From Enterococcus_I eurekensis (GTDB lineage Bacteria; Bacillota; Bacilli; Lactobacillales; Enterococcaceae), in the NCBI RefSeq assembly GCF_042654605.1, contig NZ_JBHSGT010000061.1, positions 1 through 56,306 on the forward strand: 56,306 nt of DNA. Reading direction: 5' to 3'. The notes beneath the pieces were generated by a model, which was given only the letters and a program-made list of their open reading frames with translations, made no database searches and had not been told where the DNA came from. Position 1 is the first letter of the stretch. Each line of letters opens with the position of its first letter. Below are positions 1-7,208 of the stretch, piece after piece. A program made the position numbers and the translations under genes.

Positions 1-117
1 GGCTCCGCCCCCTCTTTTCTAATATCAAAAAAATCGATAGAGAAACAATTTTCTCTACCGATTCTGACGATTATTTTTACTCATTTTGGGTCCATCAACA
101 CTATTTGACGTACAACC
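1..117. mobile_element. Probable end of an ISL3-like insertion sequence (body outside window)
   Basis: Read on the minus strand from 117 inward, the sequence begins GGTTGTACGTCAAATAGTGT and continues TGATGGA. This resembles the right terminal repeat of the complete ISL3-family element at 43707-45201, which begins GGCTCTGTGTCAAATGATGT (14 of 20 identical, with the GTCAAAT core shared). The outer GG lies at 116-117, so the element would extend leftward out of the window. It ends only 8 bp from the stop codon of the sugar permease at 126. No transposase is visible, so this is a similarity call and could be a solitary remnant. Confidence 0.42.
32..63 (-). terminator. Hairpin with T-run on the minus strand
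   Basis: A 13-bp stem with one mismatch pairs 32-44 with 51-63, loop 6. On the minus strand the stem is followed by a run of seven T. It could terminate the sugar ABC operon at 126-3197 or be the terminal hairpin of the IS end in which it lies. It would also work as an insulator at the element's edge. Confidence 0.6.
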
Positions 118-125
118 TATTTTTC

Positions 126-944
126 TTATTTAACAGCGCCGTCAGAAACGCCTTTAATAATTTGTTTTTGCATGAAGAAGTAAAAAATGATTACCGGTAA
201 AATGGCAATCACTAATCCAGCTAACGCTAAATGCCATTGTTTGGTATATTGTCCAAAGAAAAAGAACATTTTCAATGGAATGGTTTGTGTCGTTGGTGAG
301 TTAATAACTAACGATGGTAATAGGTAGTCATTCCAAATCCACATTGTATTTAATACCGCCACCGTTACTGTCGTTGGTTTTAACATCGGGAAAATAACTC
401 TCCAGAACAATTGCCAACGATTGGCGCCATCAATAATTGCTGCTTCATCAAGTGCTCGAGGAATCGATTTCATGGCTCCATGGTATAAGAAGATTGACAT
501 ACTTCCGCCAAAGCCAAGGTACATAAAAATGATACCGACTTGATTTAGCATTTGTGCTTTACCAAAAATGGTAATTAACGGAATCATCACCGATTGGAAA
601 GGTACAAGCATCGCAGCAACAAATGTCATAAAAATAACAATACTCAATTTTGATTTCACACGCTCAAGTGCATAAGCTGCCATTGCCGAGAAAACAATAA
701 TAATCACAACTGAAACGACTGTAATGATTAATGAATTGGCTAATGTTTTCATAAAATCTAATTGAGCGAATGCTTCCGGATAATTTTCTAACGTAAAATT
801 TTGCGGAATTTTTAGCGGATTGGTAAAAATCTCTTGTTTGGTTTTAAAAGAGTTGGTTAGCATTAAGTAAAAAGGAATCAACCATACTAGACCTAATGCT
901 AGCCCAAGAAAGGCTTTTCCTATCTGTTTTGATCCTTGTTTCAT
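126..944 (-). CDS. Carbohydrate ABC transporter permease, MalG/MsmG type
   Basis: Inner-membrane subunit of a binding-protein-dependent sugar importer (272 aa, six predicted membrane segments). The conserved cytoplasmic EAA loop that contacts the ATPase is visible as EAAIIDGANRWQLFWRVIFP around residues 167-186. Its start overlaps the last base of the upstream permease gene (stop/start overlap at 944), indicating translational coupling. The operon order is binding protein, permease, permease. No ATP-binding subunit is encoded here, as is common for Gram-positive sugar transporters that share an MsmK-type ATPase. The substrate cannot be read from the sequence; oligosaccharides are usual for this family. 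Confidence 0.93.
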   Translation of the reverse strand: MKQGSKQIGKAFLGLALGLVWLIPFYLMLTNSFKTKQEIFTNPLKIPQNFTLENYPEAFAQLDFMKTLANSLIITVVSVVIIIVFSAMAAYALERVKSKLSIVIFMTFVAAMLVPFQSVMIPLITIFGKAQMLNQVGIIFMYLGFGGSMSIFLYHGAMKSIPRALDEAAIIDGANRWQLFWRVIFPMLKPTTVTVAVLNTMWIWNDYLLPSLVINSPTTQTIPLKMFFFFGQYTKQWHLALAGLVIAILPVIIFYFFMQKQIIKGVSDGAVK

Positions 945-1810
945 TATGCTTCAACCTCTTTTCGTTTTGTGACATAAACTTGTGTTAGGGAAATGATTGC
1001 CACACATAAGAAGAAAATGACTGCTTTTCCTTGTGCATAGCCCATTTTATTTTCCACAAAAGCCGTATTGTAGATATTCATCGAAATCATTTGCGTTGAC
1101 TTATAAGGTCCACCATTTGTTAAAGACAAGTTTTGATCGTACAGTTTAAAAGCGTTAGACAACGTCATAAACAAACTAACGGTAAATCCTGGCATGATTA
1201 ACGGGAATTTAACAAACCAAAATTTTTGGAAATCAGTAGCACCGTCTAAATCAGAAGCTTCCAATAATGATTCATCGACCCCTTGTAAATAAGAGATGTA
1301 AATAACCATGACATAACCTGACATTTGCCAACACATAACGATAACCATTGCCCAAAAACCAGTTTCAGTTGTCGAAAGCCATGTTTTTAATCCAGGTGAA
1401 TTAAAAATTTCACTTAAAGCAGAAAAAGCATTGATAAAAATAAATTGCCAAATGAAACCTAGGATAAGCCCACCAATTAAGTTCGGCATGAAAAAGATTG
1501 TACGTAATAAGTTTGCCCCTTTAAACTTATTGGTAACTAACAGTGCCAAACCTAATCCAATGACGTTAATTAAAACAATTGTCACTGCTGAAAACTTGAC
1601 TGTAAACCACATTGCTGACCAGAATTCTTGGTCTTGCATCAATTTAATATAATTGCTCATACCGACAAATATCTCTTTTGAAACGCCATTCCATTCTGTG
1701 AATGAATAATAAATTCCATAGAAAAATGGAAGTATCACGACTAAAATGAGCGCAATTACTACTGGCGCGGAAAACATATAGAACCACGTTTTCTTTTGAT
1801 GTGTCATCAA
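944..1810 (-). CDS. Carbohydrate ABC transporter permease, MalF/MsmF type
   Basis: First permease of the sugar importer (288 aa). It has the short N-terminal cytoplasmic segment and six membrane helices of the small MalF-like proteins, and an EAA loop reading EASDLDGATDFQKFWFVKFP. It pairs with the permease at 126-944 to form the transmembrane channel. It lies 67 bp downstream of the binding-protein gene and overlaps the next gene by one base. Start ATG at 1808-1810 is preceded by an AGGGGGGAT-type ribosome binding site. The family is certain; the substrate is unknown. Confidence 0.93.
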   Translation of the reverse strand: MMTHQKKTWFYMFSAPVVIALILVVILPFFYGIYYSFTEWNGVSKEIFVGMSNYIKLMQDQEFWSAMWFTVKFSAVTIVLINVIGLGLALLVTNKFKGANLLRTIFFMPNLIGGLILGFIWQFIFINAFSALSEIFNSPGLKTWLSTTETGFWAMVIVMCWQMSGYVMVIYISYLQGVDESLLEASDLDGATDFQKFWFVKFPLIMPGFTVSLFMTLSNAFKLYDQNLSLTNGGPYKSTQMISMNIYNTAFVENKMGYAQGKAVIFFLCVAIISLTQVYVTKRKEVEA

Positions 1811-1877
1811 AATCCCCCCTGCTTATCTTTTAAAAGAAGAAGAGAAAGCGAAAAGCTCTCTCTTACTTCCGCATGTA

Positions 1878-3197
1878 TTATTTTCTTTCTTCAGCCCATT
1901 TGTCTTTAGCTGATTGCATTGCTTCTTCCCATGTTGCATCTTTTGCTACATATTTTTGGATTTCAGCACCTAAAGTTTGCTCTCCCCAACCTGCAGGATA
2001 GCCCATGAATACCCAACCAGTTGTTTTGCCTTCTGTATAGTATGTGTATACATCTTTAGATAATGGATCAGAAATTTTATCTGTATCGTAGCCTTTGTAT
2101 GCAGGAACGAATTTGAATTCTTCTAAAACAATTTGTTTACCTTCTTCTGAAGTGTATAAGTAATCTAAGAAATCTTTTGAAGCTTGGATTTCTTCTTCAG
2201 AACCATTTGGATTTACGCCCCAATACATTGGCACGCCAACTGGGATTGTTCCTTCCGTTACGCCATCAATTGGAATTGGTAAAATACCGATGTTTTCAGC
2301 TAACTCTGGATTAATATCTGCAATTGTTGGATATACCCAGTTTCCTTGTTGTGTCATCGCAACTTTTCCATTTGAGAATAATTGTTCAATTTGTTGTGAG
2401 TAGTCTAAACTATTCGTTGGTTGCACAGAGTATTCGTTACTAATATCAATATATTTCTTGAATTGATCGCTGTATTTGAATTCAACTGTTTTTGATTCAA
2501 ATGCTTTCATCACGTCATTATCAAACTCAGCATTTAAGAACGCATTACCTGAATGAAGTCCTGTAATCCATAATTCTTTAGCTGCTAAAGCAAATGGTGC
2601 CTCTAAACCTAATTCTTCCTTCTTACTATCTAAAGTTTTTGCTGCATTTTCTAAATCTGTTAATGTTTTAATTGCTGTTGCATCAATGCCTGCTTTTTCA
2701 AAAATTTCTTTATTATAGATGACACCATATCCTTCGATGTTATATGGTAATCCTAAAACTTTTCCATCTTTCGTTGCGCCAGTTAATGTACCTTCTAATG
2801 CTTCACCAGCAGCTTTTGTATCACTTAAATCAATTAAGTTTTCTTGCCACATATTAACATCTTCTGGTCCACCAATATTATAAATATCTGGTTCATTACC
2901 TGATAAGAATTTAGATTTTAAAGCTGCACCGTAGTCAGAACCACCACCAACGGTTTCAATGTTGATTTTAACACCTTCATTGGCTTCTTCATATTTTTTT
3001 GCTAACGCTTCAAATTGATCTTTAAACTCGACTTTAAATTGGAAAATATCAATTTCAACTGCCCCTGCTTCTGAACCACTGTCTGGCGTTTTACCTCCGT
3101 CACCTTGCTCGGCTGCATTGCCACAAGCTGCCAATGTTAAAAGTAAGCCTGCTGTTAAAAATCCTGTTCCCCATTTTTTCATTCGTTTATTTATCAT
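1878..3197 (-). CDS. Sugar-binding lipoprotein of ABC transporter (family 1 solute-binding protein)
   Basis: Extracellular substrate receptor (439 aa). The N-terminus has a positively charged start, a hydrophobic core and the lipobox LTLAAC, so the mature protein is lipid-anchored at Cys25. A Gly/Asp/Ser-rich linker follows, then the bilobal MalE-like domain with typical motifs such as GLPYNIEGYGVIYNKEIFEK. It is the first gene of the operon with the two permeases. Upstream lie a TATAAT promoter, a cre-like site and a LacI-type operator, so expression is probably carbon-catabolite repressed and substrate induced. The MsmE/raffinose/maltodextrin class cannot be resolved by eye. Confidence 0.92.
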   Translation of the reverse strand: MINKRMKKWGTGFLTAGLLLTLAACGNAAEQGDGGKTPDSGSEAGAVEIDIFQFKVEFKDQFEALAKKYEEANEGVKINIETVGGGSDYGAALKSKFLSGNEPDIYNIGGPEDVNMWQENLIDLSDTKAAGEALEGTLTGATKDGKVLGLPYNIEGYGVIYNKEIFEKAGIDATAIKTLTDLENAAKTLDSKKEELGLEAPFALAAKELWITGLHSGNAFLNAEFDNDVMKAFESKTVEFKYSDQFKKYIDISNEYSVQPTNSLDYSQQIEQLFSNGKVAMTQQGNWVYPTIADINPELAENIGILPIPIDGVTEGTIPVGVPMYWGVNPNGSEEEIQASKDFLDYLYTSEEGKQIVLEEFKFVPAYKGYDTDKISDPLSKDVYTYYTEGKTTGWVFMGYPAGWGEQTLGAEIQKYVAKDATWEEAMQSAKDKWAEERK

Positions 3198-3226
3198 TTT
3201 AAAGCCCCCTTTTCTTTGATAAGTCT

Positions 3227-3264
3227 ATTATACAACCGATTGCGGTAAAAAGCAAGCGATTTCA
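3227..3264 (-). promoter_or_regulatory. Promoter of sugar ABC operon with LacI-type operator and cre-like site
   Basis: On the minus strand an extended -10 (TG then TATAAT, 3227-3232) lies 17 bp from a weak -35 (TTGCTT). The spacer and the 3' side of the -10 hold ACAACCGATTGC (3232-3243), an imperfect copy of the palindrome GCAACCGGTTGC. Positions 3251-3264, AGCAAGCGATTTCA, match the CcpA cre consensus TGNAANCGNWNNCW except at the first base and cover the -35. Confidence 0.6.
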
Positions 3265-3355
3265 ATATAAATTTTTAAGTTTTATATTTTATATCTATAA
3301 AGGATATTTTTTAAAATACATTTAAATTCCTTATTTACTGTATTCCCTCTTCAAC

Positions 3356-3367
3356 GCAACCGGTTCC
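3356..3367. promoter_or_regulatory. Second LacI-type operator, upstream
   Basis: GCAACCGGTTCC contains the perfect palindrome AACCGGTT and matches the spacer operator at 3232-3243 (shared consensus GCAAYCGGTT). The two sites are 124 bp apart, a distance suited to repressor looping. The repressor itself is not encoded in the neighbourhood. Confidence 0.45.
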
Positions 3368-3383
3368 ACAAATAATCAAATAA

Positions 3384-3424
3384 CAATCACTTAATCGAAT
3401 AATTTCAGGAAGATTAAGCGATTG
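3384..3424. terminator. Imperfect bidirectional hairpin
   Basis: A 13-bp stem pairs CAATCACTTAATC with GATTAAGCGATTG (one G-U type mismatch) around a 15-nt loop, flanked by AT-rich sequence on both sides. It lies just behind the stronger terminator at 3439-3476, so it may be a backup terminator of the sigma operon. Confidence 0.4.
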
Positions 3425-3438
3425 TATTATTTAAAAAT

Positions 3439-3476
3439 AACGTTAATCAAAAAGTCTCATCTTTTTGATTAACGTT
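3439..3476 (-). terminator. Rho-independent terminator of the sigma-factor operon
   Basis: A perfect 16-bp stem pairs AACGTTAATCAAAAAG with its complement at 3461-3476 around a 6-nt loop, followed on the minus strand by TATTTTTA. It is downstream of the gene at 3589-4353. Confidence 0.75.
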
Positions 3477-3588
3477 CATTATTTTGAGCCCATTTTCACT
3501 TAAAACAACATCCGAAAAATAAATCCAAGGTGTTGAAGCTCCTATCTGATATTCTATATAAATTGCTTAAATCAGTTATTTTCATTGT

Positions 3589-4353
3589 TTATGGGTAGAA
3601 ATAAATCATCATCGCCACATAAACAAAGTATAAGAATAACGCCCCAAAAAATAGCCACGATAAAATCGTTACAGTCTTAACACTAAAATTTATATTACTA
3701 AATACATATGATAAAAATGAATTCCTTGTTGCCTTGTTCGTTAATTCAATTGCATTCAAGGCTGGAATTTTTTCATGTAGTTCAAGGAATGCCTCGCCGT
3801 CTTTTTCCGTTAAAATCTCGGTGAATATCCGATTTCCGGCTTGAAAATCTAACGTGTAGTGAATGCTCTCTTCTTTTTCAAAACGTCCGATCGAGCGCCA
3901 TTCACGATAGCTTGTTTGACTCTTTTTAAATTTAATTTTTTTTATCGTATTATAATCGTAAGTATAAAATAAATTTTTTTCAATAAACTCAAGCACGACC
4001 ATGAAGTACATTTTTTTGTTCGTAAAAACGAGTAAACGATGCCCTCTTAACTCATGAAATGTATTCAAATAATCCCGCCCTCTAGGGGTTGTGACTTGCA
4101 TCATTCCTGCCCAGCCCATCGTACCAGATGTGGAATTTTCTTCATTACTAAACGCCAAGTAACCGGCAATCGCTTCATTTTCCTCAAAATTTTGACTGAG
4201 TTCTTCCATTATTTCTTGAAGAATTACGTACATTTTTGTTCGTAAAAATAACTGCTTCTTCTCGTTGGACGTCAAATCTTCTTTTGGCATTTGTTTTTCA
4301 TTTGGTTTGTTTAAATCGGATATGCTTTGTTTAAAAATATTCCGAATCGTCAT
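3589..4353 (-). CDS. Tail-anchored membrane protein coupled to sigma factor; possible PH-like domain, candidate anti-sigma factor
   Basis: 254-aa protein of unknown function. Residues 1-60 are charged and low in hydrophobicity. About residues 85-175 form a beta-rich stretch (HRLLVFTNKKMYFMVVLEF, then YDYNTIKKIKF) that resembles bacterial PH-like domains. A single hydrophobic helix (about 225-252) ends the protein, giving a cytoplasmic domain anchored by its C-terminus. It overlaps the sigma-factor gene by 23 bp and has its own strong site AAAGGAGG nine bases before ATG, so the two are co-translated. The pairing suggests it controls the sigma factor, but there is no zinc-binding anti-sigma motif and no extracellular sensor domain. 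The function is inference. Confidence 0.6.
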   Translation of the reverse strand: MTIRNIFKQSISDLNKPNEKQMPKEDLTSNEKKQLFLRTKMYVILQEIMEELSQNFEENEAIAGYLAFSNEENSTSGTMGWAGMMQVTTPRGRDYLNTFHELRGHRLLVFTNKKMYFMVVLEFIEKNLFYTYDYNTIKKIKFKKSQTSYREWRSIGRFEKEESIHYTLDFQAGNRIFTEILTEKDGEAFLELHEKIPALNAIELTNKATRNSFLSYVFSNINFSVKTVTILSWLFFGALFLYFVYVAMMIYFYP

Positions 4354-4897
4354 GCGTTTTTCCTCCTTTCAATAGATGTTCCCTAAGTTTCTTTTTCCCA
4401 CGCGACAAGCGATTATAAATGATTTCTGTCGTTAAATTTAAATTTTCAGCAATTTGTTTTGGCTCTTCATTATAATAATAGTAACTAAGGAAAATTATTT
4501 GATCTTCTTCTTTGAGTTCATCAATTAATGTCATAAAGTTTTCTTGCTCAAATGCTGTGTTTTCTTCAGCAGCTAATTCTGCCTGTTTTTCTTCTAATGG
4601 TATTAGGTGCTGGTGTTTAATATCTTTTTTCTTGTAGTCTAAAGCCGTTCGTTTAGCAATAACACTAATCCACGTATGAAAGCTACTTTTCTCCGCCGAA
4701 TAATACTGAGCATTTTTCCATATTTTATAAAAGGTTTCATTGGCGACATCATCAACCAGCGCTTTATCTTCTGGGCGATTGAGAATTTGATGAATCGCCG
4801 AAATAATATTAAAACTAAAATGTTCAATTAGTAATTCCAAGCCAATGAAGTCTTTTGCTTTTAAGCGTTCAATAATTTCATTTACTTGATCTTCCAT
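4331..4897 (-). CDS. RNA polymerase sigma-70 family (ECF-like) factor
   Basis: 188-aa alternative sigma factor. Region 2 covers about residues 15-90 (DVANETFYKIWKNAQ, then SFHTWISVIAKRTALDYKK, which is region 2.4-like). Region 4 is at the C-terminus, with a helix-turn-helix that includes EPKQIAENLNLTTEIIYNRL. I chose the ATG at 4895-4897 rather than an upstream in-frame ATG because GAAGGGGG lies seven bases before it. The gene is co-transcribed with the membrane protein at 3589-4353. The target promoters and signal are not visible; ECF factors usually respond to envelope stress. An AraC gene diverges from it. Confidence 0.88.
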   Translation of the reverse strand: MEDQVNEIIERLKAKDFIGLELLIEHFSFNIISAIHQILNRPEDKALVDDVANETFYKIWKNAQYYSAEKSSFHTWISVIAKRTALDYKKKDIKHQHLIPLEEKQAELAAEENTAFEQENFMTLIDELKEEDQIIFLSYYYYNEEPKQIAENLNLTTEIIYNRLSRGKKKLREHLLKGGKTHDDSEYF

Positions 4898-4983
4898 CAC
4901 AGCACCCCCTTCTAATACTATATACGATTGCATCTCGTGGAATCTATCCAAAAAAGAATTTTTATGTTTTAATTTTAAAAAGA

Positions 4984-5036
4984 TGGACTTTTTTTACACT
5001 AAACTTTTATAATCAATGCAAGGAGGGATACACCTG
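4984..5036 (+). promoter_or_regulatory. Promoter, ribosome binding site and likely CTG start of the AraC gene
   Basis: TGGACT (4984-4989), an 18-bp spacer and TATAAT (5008-5013) predict a transcript beginning near 5020. The ideal site AAGGAGGG (5020-5027) follows immediately, and six bases later comes the in-frame codon CTG (5034-5036). The ATG at 5016 lies before the ribosome binding site and near or upstream of the predicted +1, so it is unlikely to be used. Confidence 0.6.
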
Positions 5037-5933
5037 CCAAACATCAAAAAACAAGAAGGTTTCAAAGATCAGCGTTACATTGCCTTACCATCGACGAATT
5101 TACCTTTGTACTTAAACCACCCGCTTGTCCAACATACGTATATTACTGAGTTGGGATTTTATCCCTCTGCCAAATATCATTTTTGTGAACGCTTTGAAGG
5201 TAGTAATGAAACGATTCTAATTTACTGTTTAGATGGCGAAGGTACGATTGAATTTCCCAATCAGCAAATTACACATCTCGCACGCGGAAATTTTATTTGT
5301 ATTCCTAAACAAACCTTTCACCGCTATTATGCAAAAGAAGAAAATCCATGGTCCATTATTTGGATTCATTTTAATACGACACAAGCGATTCATTTTCCAA
5401 TTGACGAATTAAAATTAATGGACTTTTCTTCACCTGAAAAAAATTATTTATTGCAAAGTCATCTGATTGATTTATTCCAAATTGCCGAAAAGAATTACTC
5501 GATTGGCAATATGATTTGTCTTTCTCAGTTGCTTTTACTGATTTTAACTGAAGCTTATTTACTTGAAGACGGTGCCTCTTATGATAAAAAAAATCAGTAT
5601 TTAACGCGTTGTATTCACTATATGAATGAGCATCTGGACGAGGAAATTTCACTCGAATCTTTCGCCGATTATTTAAAAATTTCACCCAGTTACTTGAATC
5701 ATATCTTCCAACAATATACTGAGAAATCACCGATTCAATTTTTCATCCAACTGAAGATGGAACAAGTAGCTAAGTATTTAGAACTAACCGATTTAAAAAT
5801 TTACGAAATCGCCCGTAAAGTCAGTTATAGTGATCCTTATTATTTTTCACGAATTTTCAAACGCACGATGGGTCTTTCTCCCAAAAATTATCGCCAACAA
5901 CATTACTTGAAAAACGTCTTTATCGAAAAATAA
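5034..5933 (+). CDS. AraC family transcriptional regulator with N-terminal cupin domain
   Basis: 299-aa regulator read from the CTG at 5034. Residues about 20-150 form a cupin-like ligand-binding domain (ILIYCLDGEGTIEF, GNFICIPKQTFHRYYAKEE). The last 100 residues hold the two helix-turn-helix motifs of AraC proteins (EEISLESFADYLKISPSYLN and KIYEIARKVSYSDPYYFSRI), followed by the signature FKRTMGLSPKNYRQQ. It is monocistronic and divergent from the sigma operon. Proteins of this build mostly control sugar or glycoside genes in Gram-positives. A target could be the sugar ABC operon at 126-3197, but that operon shows LacI-type operators instead. Confidence 0.88.
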   Translation: MPNIKKQEGFKDQRYIALPSTNLPLYLNHPLVQHTYITELGFYPSAKYHFCERFEGSNETILIYCLDGEGTIEFPNQQITHLARGNFICIPKQTFHRYYAKEENPWSIIWIHFNTTQAIHFPIDELKLMDFSSPEKNYLLQSHLIDLFQIAEKNYSIGNMICLSQLLLLILTEAYLLEDGASYDKKNQYLTRCIHYMNEHLDEEISLESFADYLKISPSYLNHIFQQYTEKSPIQFFIQLKMEQVAKYLELTDLKIYEIARKVSYSDPYYFSRIFKRTMGLSPKNYRQQHYLKNVFIEK

Positions 5934-5975
5934 GACCATCAACTCCCCCGATAATTGGGTGATTTGATGGTCTTA
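5931..5975. terminator. Bidirectional terminator between AraC gene and serine operon
   Basis: A perfect 12-bp stem pairs TAAGACCATCAA (5931-5942, beginning with the AraC stop codon) with its complement at 5964-5975. It lies between convergent genes and serves both strands. Confidence 0.7.
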
Positions 5976-5981
5976 TTGCTT

Positions 5982-7208
5982 TTATTTTGTTTCTAAATCA
6001 TGTAAGAATAGGCCACTTAATAGTTTTGGCTCAAACCAAGTCGATTTTGGTGGCATAATTTGCCCCGCATCAGCGACAGCTAATAAGTCGCTCATTTGTG
6101 TTGGATACATCGCAAATGCTAAGTTCCAATCATCTGTTGCAATCATTTTTTCAAGCTCTTTTGAACCACGAATACCACCTACGAAGTCAATACGTTTATC
6201 ACTACGGATATCCATGATATTAAAAATCGCTTCAAAAACATGTTTTTGTAAATAAGAAACATCTAAACTTTCAACGATATCAGATGAAATTTTATCATCT
6301 GGAATCGTCAACGTATACCATTGATTATCCAAATACATTTGGATTTCACGTGGATTTTCTGATGTGTTTTTTGTTGTTTTTTCGATTTCAAATTGTTGCG
6401 CTAAAATGTCTAAAAAGTTTTCTGGTACTGGAACATTTAAAACACGGTTATACTCTAAAATAGCTAATTCATCCGCTGGGAATAAAATCGATAAGAAATA
6501 GTCACTTTCTGGACTATTCGTTTGATTTTCACGCTTTTCAACGCCAACTTTAACCGCTGACTCGCTACGGTGGTGACCATCAGCGATATATAAAGCATCG
6601 ACACCTTCAAATAGATTACTTAGATGCTCTGTTGTTTTTTCATCATCAATTAACCAAACTTGATGTGAAACATCATGATAACTCGTAAAATCATACAAAG
6701 TTCCATGCGTCCGTTTCCAGTTTTCAACAATTTCTTGGATTTCAGCTTGATTTTTGTATGTTAAAAAGATGGGACTTGTGTTGGCATCACAAGCTTTCAT
6801 GTGATTAATTCGATCAATTTCCTTTTCATAACGGGTAAATTCGTGTTTTTTGATTTTACCTGCCATGTAATCATCAATTGATGTACAAGCTACGATTCCT
6901 GTTTGACTACGACCATTCATCGTTAGTTGATATAAATAAAAGTTTGGATGATTGTCTTTGACTAACCAACCTTTATCTAAAAAATCAGCTAAGTTGTCGC
7001 CCGCTTTTTGGTAGACGGCTTCATCATATTGTGACATTGTTTCTGGCATATCAATTTCGGCCTTATCAATATGGAAATAACTATACGGATTATTTTGAGC
7101 CAATTCTTTTGCTTCTTGAGAATTCACCACATCATATGGCAATTCAGCGATTTTAGCTGCTAACTCTGATTTAGGGCGGATCCCCTTAAACGCTTTGACT
7201 AAGACCAT
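5982..7208 (-). CDS. DUF1015 family protein of the serine biosynthesis operon
   Basis: 408-aa soluble protein of the DUF1015 family, which is repeatedly found behind serA and serC in Lactobacillales and clostridia. Conserved family features are visible: an N-terminal KAFKGIRPKSELAAKIAELP stretch, a central YIADGHHRSESA motif and the SILFPADELAILEYNRVL segment. The start overlaps the 3' end of serA by 10 bp, so it is coupled to it. Its biochemical role is not established; the operon suggests a function in serine metabolism, possibly replacing or assisting the missing phosphoserine phosphatase. That is inference. Confidence 0.85.
   Translation of the reverse strand: MVLVKAFKGIRPKSELAAKIAELPYDVVNSQEAKELAQNNPYSYFHIDKAEIDMPETMSQYDEAVYQKAGDNLADFLDKGWLVKDNHPNFYLYQLTMNGRSQTGIVACTSIDDYMAGKIKKHEFTRYEKEIDRINHMKACDANTSPIFLTYKNQAEIQEIVENWKRTHGTLYDFTSYHDVSHQVWLIDDEKTTEHLSNLFEGVDALYIADGHHRSESAVKVGVEKRENQTNSPESDYFLSILFPADELAILEYNRVLNVPVPENFLDILAQQFEIEKTTKNTSENPREIQMYLDNQWYTLTIPDDKISSDIVESLDVSYLQKHVFEAIFNIMDIRSDKRIDFVGGIRGSKELEKMIATDDWNLAFAMYPTQMSDLLAVADAGQIMPPKSTWFEPKLLSGLFLHDLETK

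Larger units (their letters stand above)
3198..3588. other. Intergenic region between sugar ABC operon and sigma-factor operon
   Basis: This 391-bp gap has no convincing gene. It holds the ABC promoter, cre-like site and two operators (3227-3367), an imperfect hairpin (3384-3424) and a strong terminator (3439-3476). The remainder (3477-3588) shows nothing further. Confidence 0.6.
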
